Assembly (NCBI RefSeq): GCF_000585375.1
Contig: NZ_KK073874.1
Location: 2,542,001 to 2,606,000 of the forward strand
Source of the DNA: Cryptosporangium arvum DSM 44712
GTDB lineage: Bacteria > Actinomycetota > Actinomycetes > Mycobacteriales > Cryptosporangiaceae
Length of the DNA stretch: 64,000 bases
Direction of reading: 5' to 3'
Both the position numbers and the translations under genes were made by a program. Positions 10,953-22,956 of the stretch are shown here, in pieces (within the stretch, counting starts at the first letter, position 1; every line of letters starts with the position of its first letter). The notes under the pieces are model-generated. The model was not told the origin of the DNA, did not search any database, and worked only from the letters and a program-made list of their open reading frames with translations.

Positions 10953-12568
10953 GCACCACACCTCCGCCCCGCCCGCGCTGCATTCCCCCAGCGGCAAGCC
11001 CTTGCTCCGGTGGGCACGCTCTCGTTCTGATGGGCACGCTCTCGTTCTGGTGGGGAGGCTCGTTTCGGTGGGGAAGCTCTCGTCTCGGTGAGCATGCCCT
11101 TCGTCCCAGGGGGCCTCGCGCTGGGCGGCAGTTGCGCGCTCGGCGGGCGAGCCCTCATGGCCACTCGGTAGCTTCGCCCCCAGCGGGCAGGGCTCCGCCG
11201 AGCGGTGCTTCTCTCGGCGGGCAGGCCCCCAGCTCGGCGGTGTTGCTCTCGGCAAGCGAGCATCCGCTCCGCTCGGTTAGCCATAGTTTTCGTACGACTC
11301 GGCAGCGCCGTCCTCGGGAGGCGAGCCCTTCACGCCTGCGCGGCGGCGGCGCTCTCGGCAGTTGGGCCAACTTGCTCGGGCAGCACTGCTCCCGGCAGGT
11401 AGTCCGCGTAGCTGCGCAACAGCGCCGCCCCGGCGGGTAGCCCGCGTAGCTGCGCGACGGCGTCGCTCCCGGCGGGTAGCTCGCGTGGCTGCGCGACGGC
11501 GCTGCTCCCGGCAGGCAGTCCACGTAGCTGCGCGACGGCGCTGCTCCCGGCGGGTCGCCCGCGCGACGGCGCTGCTCCCGGCGGGTAGCCCGCGTAGCTG
11601 CGCGACGGCGCTGCTCCCGGTAAGCGGGCCGTCGTGCATGCGACTGACGCCGCCAGCGGTAGCCCACCTGCACGGCGGCGCAGCCCGCGAGTCCGGCCTC
11701 GTGCCTGCTCGGGAGCGTGCTCCTGGCGGTTGCCTCGCCCGGGCTCGGCAGCGCGGCTCCGACAGAACGGGTACTCACTCGCCGCCGGGTACCACCTCAC
11801 TCGGCGAGCGAGTCCTCGTGCCCGTTCAGCAGCGCCGCCCTCGGCTGGTGAGCCGTCGCCCCACTCGGCCCCGCCGCCTCGGCGGCCAAGCCTCCGCAGC
11901 TACTCAGGAGCGCCGCCCTCCGCAGGCGAGCCTTCGTCTTCCGTGGCAGCGCCACCCGCCGGGCCTGACTTCCGTGTACATGAGTAACGGCCGCTCTCGG
12001 CGGACCTCGCATGTGCGCGGCGGCGCTGCCCGCGAGGCCGGCACTCGTGCCTGCTCAGCAAAGTGCCCGCGGCGATGGCCCCGCCTCGGCTGGTCAGCGC
12101 CGCCCGCGGGGCCGGGCCTTCCTGCCTGTGCGTCAGAGCAAGCAGGCCACTTCGACGCGGCCGAGTTCCCCGCCTCATCGCTAGCGGTGGGACTCGCTCC
12201 GGCCCGACACCTCCACGTCATGGCGAGCAGGCACTTGCTCCGGCCCACCTCCTCCGCCTCTTGGCGAGTGAGCACCTGCTCCGCCCGATATCTCGGCCTC
12301 ATCGCGCGAGCACTCGCTCCGGCGCGACACCTTCGCCCGTCGTGGGCGAGCACTGGCCACGCCCGGTGCCCGAGCGCGAGCGGACACTCGCTCCCGCCGC
12401 ACACCGCCTCACCCGGCGAACGAGTCCTCGTGCCGGCCCACCCGACCACCGCGCACCCCGCTCGGCAGCGGCACCCTCGCCGACGAACACACCGCGCGCG
12501 TGGTCACACTGCGGGACGACGCCTTGCGGCGCGGCTGCGTCCGCCCCGGTCGTGGAACACTGCACGTT
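10953..12568. repeat. 1.6 kb gene-free stretch of degenerate tandem repeats, about 20 bp per unit
   Basis: Between the prepilin peptidase and aroC I see no credible gene. From about 10985 to 12480 the DNA is built from imperfect units of 15-25 bp, roughly GC(A/G)NGCTCTCGTTCTCGGTGG. The clearest pair is 11014-11033 and 11034-11053, which differ at one base. The units drift: near 11040-11100 they read GCTCGTTTCGGTGGGG, near 11200-11280 GCTCTCGGCGGGCAG, and at 12180-12430 they become about 40 bp (GCACTCGCTCCGGCGCGACACC...). Open frames here have Arg/Ala/Pro repeats, many on both strands, as expected for repeats without stops. Confidence 0.8.
11386..11620. repeat. 39-bp tandem repeat core, six copies
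   Basis: The best preserved part of the repeat region has six head-to-tail copies at 11386, 11425, 11463, 11502, 11541 and 11572, then a partial seventh. The unit starts CTGCTCCCGGCGGGTAGC and ends GCTGCGCGACGGCG. Copy 2 lacks one base (38 bp) and copy 5 lacks eight (31 bp), so no reading frame is maintained. Each 39-bp unit looks like a dimer of the ~20-bp motif. Confidence 0.85.
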
Positions 12569-15787
<3,219 letters not shown>

Positions 15788-15792
15788 GCCCC

Positions 15793-15820
15793 GGGGGCGG
15801 AGGCCTCGGCCCCCGCCCCC
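15793..15820. terminator. Terminator hairpin between convergent aroQ and the GH9 gene
   Basis: GGGGGCGG (15793-15800) pairs with CCGCCCCC (15813-15820) in the 40-bp gap between two convergent genes. This placement suits a bidirectional terminator, although no T-run is seen. Confidence 0.5.
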
Positions 15821-15827
15821 GATCGGG

Positions 15828-17798
15828 TCACAGCCGTGACTCGAGGGTCACCGCCAGGAGCGCGGTGGCGGTGAAGTCGATCGCGGGTTCGACGCTGGAG
15901 TAGGCGTGGGGCTGGTCGACGAAGCGGGCGTCCTGCCCGTCGAACCGGCTCACGTCGACCCCCGTGCAGTCCTTCGCGGTCGACGACCTCGTCAGCGACT
16001 TGAACGCGCTCGCCGCGTTCGGCCCGTTCAGCACCGCTCCGGTCGCGATCTTGCCCTTCCCGCTCAGGTCGCCGGCCAGGTTCGCGATCTGGTGGTGGAT
16101 GCACTTCGGGTACGTGTTCCCGACGCCGACCACCAGCGACAATCCCCACCCGTTGGTCCCGAGCGCGATGTTGCGCTGCGCCGTGCCGAACGCGTCGTAC
16201 GAGTCGTCCTCGGCCGCCCGGCGGTACAGCGCCGCGACCGCGCTCCAGCCGAACGTCTTCGTCGTGAAGTCCGACTGGGTCATCGGCGCCGCCGCCCCGA
16301 TCGGGCTCTTGCGTGCCGCCGAGACCCCGGTCTCCAGCCGCGTCTTCAGGTCGGCGATCAGCGCCTCCGGCGTCACACCGGCAGGCTTGTTGCCGGTCTC
16401 GGCCATCAGCCCGTACAGCTCGGCGTCGGCCACCGGCCCCACGTCGTAGAGGTTCAGCGGCTGCTTGCTCCCGGAGCCGGTCATCTGCCCGGCCCATTGC
16501 GCGGCCTGCCCGGCCCACGTCGACCAGCGGTCGTCCCCGAGCACGAACCCGGCCCGGGCGACCTCGGTCGCGCCCAGCGCCATGTCGTCGGTCCAGGTGC
16601 TCTCCGCGTAGTACGAGCGCGGGTACGTCGTCAGCAGCGTGCCCGGGTCGTCGGTGTCGGCCAGGCTCAGGATCTTCGCGGCGGCGTCCAGGTGCGCCCG
16701 TGCGCGCGTCGGGTCGTCGCCGGCCTCGACCTGCGCGGCCAGCGCGAACGCCGACGCCACCCGCCCGGCCAGGTTGGGGCTGATCAGCTCGCCGGGGGAG
16801 TTGGCCCGGAACACCGGCCGGTTGCGCAGGTAGCGCTTCCCGTCGCCGGACGCGCTGTCGTCGTCCTGCGGGAGCCGCCAGACGTCGTGGTCGCCGACGA
16901 TCCCGTCGACGCCGCCGCTGCCCAGCCCGACCTGCAGGTACAGCGTGCCGGTCTTCTCGTCCCACATCTTGTCGAGCCAGTCCATGCCGAACGTCGTCTC
17001 GTCCGAAAGGCCCTCGATCGCCTTGCCGTTGCCGATGCTGGCGTCGCCGCCCCGCTGGGCCAGCTGCATCAGCGTCAGCGCGTACGCGGTGGTGTGGGTG
17101 AACTTGAGGTAGTCGCCGGCGTCGAACCAGCCGCCGCTGACGTCGACGGTCGGCGCGCCGTCGACCGTGCTCAGCCCGGCGCCGAGGTCGTCGCCCTCGG
17201 AGAATTCGGGTGCCTCGTAGACGGCCGCCGCGTCGTCGTGCAGGTGGGACGCCCGCCGGGGGATCGGCTCGGACAACACGTCCTCGCCGTCGCGCTGAAC
17301 CCCGAAGAACTGCACGGTGTCGGCCGCGACCTGGCCGAACAGTTCTTTGCTCGCCCCCACGACGAACACCTGCGAGGCGGCGGTGACCCCACCGCTGACC
17401 CGGATGCGGTAGGTGCCCGCGGTGCGTAACTCCGAGACGTCGATCGGGTAGGTGGCCGGGTACCGGGTGCTCCAGGAGCCGCGGTCCTCGCCGACCGTGC
17501 CTTTCATCGCGACCGAGCCGTCCTGCCGCTCGACGAGGAACGCGGCGTCGTCGGCCTGGCGCGGAGCCAGCAGGACCGCGATCTTCGTTTCCGTGGTGCC
17601 GTAGCCGACCTGGTCGGTACGGACGACGGCATCGGTGGGGCCCACCGGCTCCCAGCTGCCCACCGGTGCGTCTTGGTCTGGTGCGGCGTCCTCGTCGGGA
17701 TCGTCGCCCGTGCAGCCGGCGACCAGCGCCAGCGTGGTCAGGACGGCGGCTGCCCCCACGAGTAGCCGGGATATGACCGCTGGGCGGCGGTTATGCAC
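15828..17798 (-). CDS. Lipoprotein glycoside hydrolase family 9 (endoglucanase-like)
   Basis: 656 residues. The N-terminus is a lipoprotein signal: basic HNRRPAVISR, a hydrophobic core and lipobox LVAGC near residue 29, then an acidic linker. An Ig-like CelD N-terminal domain follows (DQVGYGTTETKIAVLL to about residue 150). The (alpha/alpha)6 GH9 catalytic domain shows SGGWFDAGDYLKF with the paired catalytic aspartates, GTNGWGLSLVVGVGN, PKCIHHQ, and a C-terminal SSVEPAIDFTATALLA segment carrying the acid Glu. It should cut beta-1,4-glucans at the cell surface; the exact substrate is not readable. It sits on the reverse strand where an aminopeptidase gene is often found between aroQ and efp, so it is probably an insertion. 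Confidence 0.9.
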   Translation of the reverse strand: MHNRRPAVISRLLVGAAAVLTTLALVAGCTGDDPDEDAAPDQDAPVGSWEPVGPTDAVVRTDQVGYGTTETKIAVLLAPRQADDAAFLVERQDGSVAMKGTVGEDRGSWSTRYPATYPIDVSELRTAGTYRIRVSGGVTAASQVFVVGASKELFGQVAADTVQFFGVQRDGEDVLSEPIPRRASHLHDDAAAVYEAPEFSEGDDLGAGLSTVDGAPTVDVSGGWFDAGDYLKFTHTTAYALTLMQLAQRGGDASIGNGKAIEGLSDETTFGMDWLDKMWDEKTGTLYLQVGLGSGGVDGIVGDHDVWRLPQDDDSASGDGKRYLRNRPVFRANSPGELISPNLAGRVASAFALAAQVEAGDDPTRARAHLDAAAKILSLADTDDPGTLLTTYPRSYYAESTWTDDMALGATEVARAGFVLGDDRWSTWAGQAAQWAGQMTGSGSKQPLNLYDVGPVADAELYGLMAETGNKPAGVTPEALIADLKTRLETGVSAARKSPIGAAAPMTQSDFTTKTFGWSAVAALYRRAAEDDSYDAFGTAQRNIALGTNGWGLSLVVGVGNTYPKCIHHQIANLAGDLSGKGKIATGAVLNGPNAASAFKSLTRSSTAKDCTGVDVSRFDGQDARFVDQPHAYSSVEPAIDFTATALLAVTLESRL

Positions 17799-17822
17799 GA
17801 GTTCCCTTCCTGCTGTTTCGGT

Positions 17823-17841
17823 CCGACCCCGCTCGGGTCGG
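17823..17841. promoter_or_regulatory. Inverted repeat upstream of the GH9 gene
   Basis: CCGACCC (17823-17829) and GGGTCGG (17835-17841) form a 7-bp inverted repeat 25 bp upstream of the GH9 start. It may be an operator or 5'-UTR hairpin. It does not resemble the CebR operator known for cellulose utilisation genes. Confidence 0.3.
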
Positions 17842-17934
17842 TCGGTGCTGGCCAGCCGGGGGACGGACCTGCGGCCGTCAGCCGACCACCTCCCGGCAGA
17901 CGTGGAGCCGGTAGGGTCGACTATCGGATACAGG

Positions 17935-17940
17935 TAGTAT
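17935..17940 (+). promoter_or_regulatory. Candidate -10 element for efp-nusB
   Basis: TAGTAT fits the actinobacterial TANNNT -10 pattern and lies in the 272-bp GH9/efp divergent gap, about 130 bp before efp. No good -35 box is visible, so this is tentative. Confidence 0.25.
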
Positions 17941-18070
17941 CTGGTGACCTGACAAGCGGGTGGCAGCCGCCGCCCCGCTTCTCAGTGAATCCCTACGACT
18001 TGCGCACCGGTTTTCCCCACTGCGCCCCGCGCTGGGCAGGCCGGCCGACCAGGAGACGAAGAGCTTCCGC

Positions 18071-18634
18071 ATGGCCACCACGAACGACCTGAAGAACGGC
18101 ATGACGCTGAACCTCGACGGTCAGCTCTGGAACGTCGTCGAGTTCCAGCACGTGAAGCCCGGCAAGGGCGGCGCGTTCGTGCGGACGACGCTGAAGAACG
18201 TGCTGACCGGCAAGGTCGTCGACAAGACGTTCAACGCCGGCGTCAAGGTCGACACCGCGAACGTTCACAAGGCCGCGATGTCGTACCTGTACAAGGACGG
18301 CGGGGACTTCGTGTTCATGGACTCGGAGACCTACGACCAGATCACGGTCCCGGCGGGCACCGTCGGCGGCAACGCCGACTACCTGCTGGAGAACGCCGAG
18401 GTCACGGTCGCGCTGCACGACGCGACGCCGCTCTACGTCGAGCTTCCGGCCTCGGTCGAGCTCGTCGTCGCGCACACCGACCCGGGCCTGCAGGGCGACC
18501 GGTCGACCGGTGGCACGAAGCCGGCCGAGCTGGAGACCGGCGCCACGATCCAGGTGCCGCTCTTCGTCAACACCGGCGACAAGCTGAAGGTCGACACCCG
18601 CGACGGACGGTACATCGGCCGGGTCACGGGGTGA
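18071..18634 (+). CDS. efp: Translation elongation factor P
   Basis: 187 residues from ATG 18071. The three-domain EF-P fold is recognisable: KOW-like N-terminal domain with the loop KPGKGGAF (tip residue Lys32), the central domain ([29 protein letters not shown]) and the C-terminal signature with [21 protein letters not shown] relieves ribosome stalling at polyproline; several encoded proteins in this window are Pro-rich. The stop overlaps nusB. Confidence 0.97.
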   Translation: MATTNDLKNGMTLNLDGQLWNVVEFQHVKPGKGGAFVRTTLKNVLTGKVVDKTFNAGVKVDTANVHKAAMSYLYKDGGDFVFMDSETYDQITVPAGTVGGNADYLLENAEVTVALHDATPLYVELPASVELVVAHTDPGLQGDRSTGGTKPAELETGATIQVPLFVNTGDKLKVDTRDGRYIGRVTG

Positions 18635-19068
18635 CCAGTCCCACCTCGAAGGACCCGGAGAAGCGTTCGGCGCGCCGGAAAGCACGCAAGCGTGCCCTCG
18701 ACATCCTGTTCGAGGCCGACGTCCGCGGCACCGAACCGCTCGCGACCGCTCGCGACCGGCTCGCGCAGTCCGACCCTCCGGTCCCGCAGTACGCGGTCAC
18801 GCTCGTCGAGGGCGTGACCACCAATCGGGCACGGCTGGACGAGCTGATCGCGACGTACGCCGAGGGGTGGACGATCGACCGGATGCCCGCGGTCGACCGG
18901 AACCTGCTGCGGCTCGGCATCTACGAGCTGCTGTTCCGCGAGGACATCCCGGACGCGGTAGCGATCGACGAGGCCGTCGACCTGGCCCGCGAGCTCTCCA
19001 CCGACGAGTCCCCGAGGTTCGTCAACGGCCTCCTGGGCCGCCTACAACTAGTCAAAGCCGAGCTTTAG
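18631..19068 (+). CDS. nusB: Transcription antitermination factor NusB
   Basis: 145 residues, GTG overlapping the efp stop. A basic N-terminus ([23 protein letters not shown]) opens the all-helical NusB domain; the conserved [18 protein letters not shown] and [28 protein letters not shown] segments are intact. It binds boxA RNA with NusE in rRNA antitermination. Two strong RNA hairpins follow the gene. Confidence 0.96.
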   Translation: MTSPTSKDPEKRSARRKARKRALDILFEADVRGTEPLATARDRLAQSDPPVPQYAVTLVEGVTTNRARLDELIATYAEGWTIDRMPAVDRNLLRLGIYELLFREDIPDAVAIDEAVDLARELSTDESPRFVNGLLGRLQLVKAEL

Positions 19069-19073
19069 GGGCG

Positions 19074-19171
19074 GCCCGCTCAGAACGACGCTGCCGAGCG
19101 GGCGGCAGGACTTGAGTATCAGCTATACGCGGCGTCCTGCCGCCCGATCGGCAGCGTCGCCCTGAGCGGGC
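19074..19171. repeat. 98-bp element with 37-bp near-perfect inverted arms
   Basis: Left arm 19074-19110 and right arm 19135-19171 are reverse complements with only 3 mismatches in 37 positions; the 24-base loop (19111-19134) is AT-richer than its surroundings. It starts 6 bp after the nusB stop and ends 20 bp before a separate terminator hairpin. It could be a MITE-like element, an extragenic palindrome or a very stable RNA hairpin protecting the nusB mRNA. No ORF is inside. Confidence 0.85.
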
Positions 19172-19190
19172 TCCAGGTCAGAGCAACGAC

Positions 19191-19223
19191 GAAGCCCCCC
19201 GCGCCTGTGGCGCGGGGGGCTTC
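19191..19223. terminator. Strong bidirectional terminator between nusB and bldD
   Basis: A perfect 14-bp stem, GAAGCCCCCCGCGC (19191-19204) with GCGCGGGGGGCTTC (19210-19223), has a 5-base loop. It lies in the gap between two convergent genes, so it can serve both strands. Confidence 0.85.
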
Positions 19224-19264
19224 GTCTCGTTCCAGCCGACACCCCCGGCTGGAACCGGGGGGAC

Positions 19265-19741
19265 CTACGGGCGGATCGGCGTCGCGACCAGCACGTTCCA
19301 CTCGGTGAGCTTCTCGATCAGGCCGGCCGGCGAGAGGTCGAACACGATCGCGAGCGTGCGGAGGTCGTCGGCGCGGATCGAGAGCACCCGGCCGTTGTAG
19401 TCGCCGCGCTGCTGCTGGATGCTGCGGGCGAACCGCTGCACCGCACCGAGCTCGTCACCGGGCAGCTGCTCGAGACGCTCGAGGTCGATGACGACCTTGC
19501 TCGCGCCCTCGTGACGGCCGGGGCCGTCGCCGGGGAGGAGCTCCGCGATCGGAACCCGGTAGAACTCGGCCAGCTCGTTGAGGCGGGCGACGGTCACGGC
19601 ACGGTCGCCGCGCTCGTACGACCCGACGACCACGGCCTTCCAGCGGCCGCCGGACTTCTCCTCCACCCCCTGTAGAGACAGGCCCTGCTGCTGCCGGATG
19701 GCTCGCAGCCGGGCACCGAGGGCCTTGGCGTAATCGGACAT
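19265..19741 (-). CDS. bldD: BldD-type c-di-GMP-responsive developmental regulator
   Basis: 158 residues from ATG at 19741, chosen because it opens MSDYAKALGARLRAIRQQQGLSL and has GGAG 8-12 bases upstream; longer frames read through the promoter region. Residues 5-70 form an Xre-type helix-turn-helix. The C-terminal domain carries the full c-di-GMP signature RxD-x8-RxxD as RGD, eight residues, RADD, within RGDYNGRVLSIRADD. In Streptomyces, tetrameric c-di-GMP holds BldD as a dimer that represses sporulation genes. The same role is inferred here. A diguanylate cyclase lies in this window at 41757. Confidence 0.95.
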   Translation of the reverse strand: MSDYAKALGARLRAIRQQQGLSLQGVEEKSGGRWKAVVVGSYERGDRAVTVARLNELAEFYRVPIAELLPGDGPGRHEGASKVVIDLERLEQLPGDELGAVQRFARSIQQQRGDYNGRVLSIRADDLRTLAIVFDLSPAGLIEKLTEWNVLVATPIRP

Positions 19742-20191
19742 TCGTACTCCGAGGGGTAAAGCGCATGCCCGGGGAAAGCATGCGGGCGGACGAGCAGCGA
19801 CATGCCGGACCACGTCACCGCGCCCGGTCGCTACGGAGAGTGACCGTAGAGCCGAAACGGCAATCCGGTCAAGAGGAATGACGAAACCGTAGCCGCCCGG
19901 CGATGTGACGTTGAACGCCCCAGTCGATTCCACGCGGTAAGCAACCGTGCCCGTTCTCGCTGCGAAGTGTGACCGGAACAGTTCATCACCCTCTCGTCAC
20001 ATGGTTCACATCGGTACCGGAAGTCGCGCTATCTCCCGTACGAAACGGGCCGAAAGGCTGAGGGCGTCAGCGCTGGGAAAGCGCGTGTGACGTGGGTCGC
20101 GCGAGCCTGCTGAGGGCCGTGCGCCGAACCGTCGCGCACCGTACCGGCGCTGATAGGTTTGCTCCCGACAAGCCCATCCTTTAACGACCCG
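19742..20191. other. bldD/pyrR divergent intergenic region
   Basis: About 450 bp with no credible gene. It must hold promoters for bldD and the pyr operon; I could not fix convincing -35/-10 pairs. BldD usually represses itself, so a BldD box may be present, but I did not identify one with confidence. Confidence 0.6.
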
Positions 20192-20213
20192 TCCCGTGAG
20201 GCGGGGAAGGAGG
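20188..20213 (+). promoter_or_regulatory. PyrR-binding RNA loop overlapping the pyrR ribosome site
   Basis: TCCCGTGAGGC (20192-20202) matches the PyrR recognition consensus UCCNGNGAGGY, closed by CCCG (20188-20191) with CGGG (20202-20205). The Shine-Dalgarno AAGGAGG (20207-20213) follows immediately, 9 bases before the GTG start. This arrangement fits UMP-dependent translational repression by PyrR, as described for mycobacteria, and not Bacillus-type attenuation. Confidence 0.8.
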
Positions 20214-20222
20214 TGGCCGGCG

Positions 20223-20777
20223 GTGACGCCTGCCATTGACGAAGTCCGCGAGATCCTCGACGAATCAGCGGTCGCACGCACGGTCGACCGGATCGCGCAC
20301 CAGATCCTGGAGAAGACCGACGGCGGCGCCGACACGGTGCTGATGGGGATCCCCACCCGCGGCACCCCGCTCGCCCGGCGGCTGGCCGGGCGCATCGAGA
20401 CGTTCACCGGCGTGGCCCTCCCGGTCGGCGCGCTCGACGTCACCCTCTACCGCGACGATCTGCGGCTGCGCGCCCCCCGCGCGCTGGAGAAGACCGATCT
20501 GCCCAGCGAGGGCATCGACGGCCGCCGGGTGGTCCTGGTCGACGACGTCCTGTTCTCCGGACGCACGATCCGGGCCGCGCTCGACGCGCTGTCCGACCTC
20601 GGCCGCCCGCAGAGCGTCCAACTCGCGGTCCTGGTCGACCGCGGGCACCGGGAACTGCCGATCCGGGCCGACTACGTGGGCAAGAACCTGCCGACCTCGC
20701 GGACCGAGAACGTGCGGGTGCAGCTGCGCGAGGTCGACGGCCGGGACGCGGTCGTGATCGCGAAGGCGGACTCGTGA
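20223..20777 (+). CDS. pyrR: Bifunctional pyr operon regulator / uracil phosphoribosyltransferase
   Basis: 184 residues from GTG 20223, chosen because AAGGAGG lies at the correct spacing. The PRPP-binding signature [18 protein letters not shown] is intact, with the RNA-binding and uracil-site regions ([34 protein letters not shown]). PyrR binds the leader RNA when UMP is high and also has weak UPRTase activity. It heads the pyr operon and overlaps pyrB by four bases. Confidence 0.96.
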   Translation: MTPAIDEVREILDESAVARTVDRIAHQILEKTDGGADTVLMGIPTRGTPLARRLAGRIETFTGVALPVGALDVTLYRDDLRLRAPRALEKTDLPSEGIDGRRVVLVDDVLFSGRTIRAALDALSDLGRPQSVQLAVLVDRGHRELPIRADYVGKNLPTSRTENVRVQLREVDGRDAVVIAKADS

Positions 20778-21688
20778 TCCCCCACCTGCTCTCCGCCGCC
20801 GACCTGGACGCCGACACCGCAACGCTCGTGCTCGACACCGCCACCGAGCTCGCGGCGGCCGCGGGGCGCAGCGTCAAGAAATTCCCGACGCTGCGCGGGC
20901 GCACGGTGGTCAACCTCTTCTACGAGGACTCCACCCGCACCCGGATCTCGTTCGAGGCGGCCGCGAAGCGGCTGTCCGCGGACGTCATCAACTTCTCGGC
21001 CAAGGGCTCGAGCGTCAGCAAGGGCGAATCGCTCAAGGACACCGCGCTCACGCTGCAGGCCATGGGCGCCGACGCGGTGGTCATCCGCCACCAGGCGTCC
21101 GGCGCTCCGCACAACCTCGCCCAATGGGTCGACGGTGCGGTGGTCAACGCCGGTGACGGCACCCACGAGCACCCCACCCAGGCGCTGCTCGACGCGTACA
21201 CGATGCGCAGCAGGCTCGGCCGCCTGGAGGGCCTGCGCGTCGGCATCGTCGGCGACGTGCTGCACAGCCGGGTGGCTCGTTCGAACGTGCTGCTGCTCGC
21301 GACGCTCGGCGCCGAGGTGACGCTGGTGGCGCCGCCGACGCTGGTGCCGGTGGGGGTCGGCGCGTGGCCGGTGGAAGTGTCGTACGACCTCGATACGGTG
21401 CTGCCGAAGCTGGACGTGGTGATGGCGCTGCGAGTGCAACGGGAACGGATGAACGCCTCGTTCTTCCCGACCGAGCGTGAGTACGCCCGCCGCTACGGCC
21501 TCGATGCCAAGCGTCTGGCCGCGCTGCCCGAGCACGCGATCGTCATGCACCCCGGGCCGATGAACCGCGGCATGGAGATCACTCCGGAAGTAGCGGATTC
21601 CCCCCGTTCCACGATCGTCGAACAGGTCACCAACGGCGTGAACGTCCGGATGGCCGTCCTGTACCTGTTGCTCGGAGGCTCGCAGTGA
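20774..21688 (+). CDS. pyrB: Aspartate carbamoyltransferase, catalytic subunit
   Basis: 304 residues, GTG inside the pyrR stop. The carbamoyl-phosphate loop [13 protein letters not shown], the 80s loop [39 protein letters not shown] and the terminal HPGPMNRG are complete. It joins carbamoyl phosphate to aspartate. No pyrI regulatory subunit is encoded, as usual in actinobacteria. It overlaps pyrC. Confidence 0.98.
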   Translation: MIPHLLSAADLDADTATLVLDTATELAAAAGRSVKKFPTLRGRTVVNLFYEDSTRTRISFEAAAKRLSADVINFSAKGSSVSKGESLKDTALTLQAMGADAVVIRHQASGAPHNLAQWVDGAVVNAGDGTHEHPTQALLDAYTMRSRLGRLEGLRVGIVGDVLHSRVARSNVLLLATLGAEVTLVAPPTLVPVGVGAWPVEVSYDLDTVLPKLDVVMALRVQRERMNASFFPTEREYARRYGLDAKRLAALPEHAIVMHPGPMNRGMEITPEVADSPRSTIVEQVTNGVNVRMAVLYLLLGGSQ

Positions 21689-22956
21689 ACTACCTGATCC
21701 GCGGTGCGACGCTGCCCGACGGCACGACCAGGGACCTGGCCGTCCGGGACGGGCTGATCGCGGAGACGACCGACGGCGAGGTCATCGACGCCGGCGGGCT
21801 CCGGGTGCTGCCCGGCCTCGTCGACATCCACACCCACCTGCGCCAGCCCGGCCGGGAGGACGCCGAGACGATCGAGACCGGAAGCCGGGCCGCCGCGCTC
21901 GGCGGCTACACCGCGGTCTGCGCGATGGCCAACACCGACCCGGTGGCCGACGCGGCCGGCATCGTCGAGCAGGTCTGGCGCCTGGGCCGCGAGGTCGGCC
22001 TGGTCGACGTCCAGCCGGTCGGCGCGGTCACGCTGGGCCTGAAGGGCGAGCGCCTGGCCGAGCTCGGCGCGATGGCCGAGTCCGCCGCCGGAGTGCGGGT
22101 GTTCTCCGACGACGGGCACTGCGTGCACGACGCCGCGGTCATGCGCCGGGCGCTGGAGTACGTCAAGGCGTTCGACGGCGTCATCGCCCAGCACGCGGAA
22201 GACCCGAAGCTCACGGTCGGCGCGCAGATGAACGAGGGGGAGCAGTCGGCCCGCCTCGGCCTGGCCGGCTGGCCCGCGGTCGCCGAGGAGGCGATCATCG
22301 CCCGTGACGCGCTGCTCGCCGCGCACGTCGGCTCCCGGCTGCACGTCTGCCACGTGTCGACGGCCGGCTCGGTCGAGGTGCTGCGCTGGGCGAAGAGCCG
22401 CGGCATCCGGGTCACCGCCGAGGTCACGCCGCACCACCTGCTGCTCACCGACGAGCTGGCCGCCACCTACGACCCGGTGTACAAGGTCAACCCGCCGCTG
22501 CGCACCGCCGAGGACGTCACCGCGCTGCGCGAGGCCCTGGCCGACGGCACGATCGACGCGGTCGCCACCGACCACGCACCGCACGCCCGCGAAGACAAGG
22601 AATGCGAGTGGGCCGCGGCCCGCCCCGGCATGCTCGGGTTGGAGACCGCGCTCCCGATCGTCATCAAGACGATGGTGGAGACCGGCCTGCTCGACTGGGC
22701 GGGCGTCGCGGAGCGCATGAGCCACGCACCGGCGCGCATCGCGAACCTCGAGAGCAGGCACGGTCGTCCGCTGACGCCCGGTGAACCCGCGAACCTGACC
22801 CTGGTGGACCCGGCGCAGCGCTGGACGGTCACCCCCGACGGGCTGGCCAGCATCAGCCGCAACACCCCGTACACCGGGCTGGAGCTGCCCGGCGCGATCG
22901 TGGCGACGTTCCTGCGGGGGCGGGCCACGGTGCTGGACGGGAAGGCCCAGGCATGA
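21685..22956 (+). CDS. pyrC: Dihydroorotase, type I
   Basis: 423 residues, GTG overlapping pyrB. Metal ligands are visible in [10 protein letters not shown], the QHAEDP region, the HVSTAGSVE segment and [13 protein letters not shown]. It cyclises carbamoyl aspartate to dihydroorotate. Length and motifs match class I bacterial dihydroorotases, which act with PyrB. The stop overlaps the next gene by ATGA. Confidence 0.97.
   Translation: MNYLIRGATLPDGTTRDLAVRDGLIAETTDGEVIDAGGLRVLPGLVDIHTHLRQPGREDAETIETGSRAAALGGYTAVCAMANTDPVADAAGIVEQVWRLGREVGLVDVQPVGAVTLGLKGERLAELGAMAESAAGVRVFSDDGHCVHDAAVMRRALEYVKAFDGVIAQHAEDPKLTVGAQMNEGEQSARLGLAGWPAVAEEAIIARDALLAAHVGSRLHVCHVSTAGSVEVLRWAKSRGIRVTAEVTPHHLLLTDELAATYDPVYKVNPPLRTAEDVTALREALADGTIDAVATDHAPHAREDKECEWAAARPGMLGLETALPIVIKTMVETGLLDWAGVAERMSHAPARIANLESRHGRPLTPGEPANLTLVDPAQRWTVTPDGLASISRNTPYTGLELPGAIVATFLRGRATVLDGKAQA

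Noticed and set aside
11386-11620. CRISPR-like regular repeats
   Set aside because: Units are contiguous with no unique spacers, and no cas genes are present.
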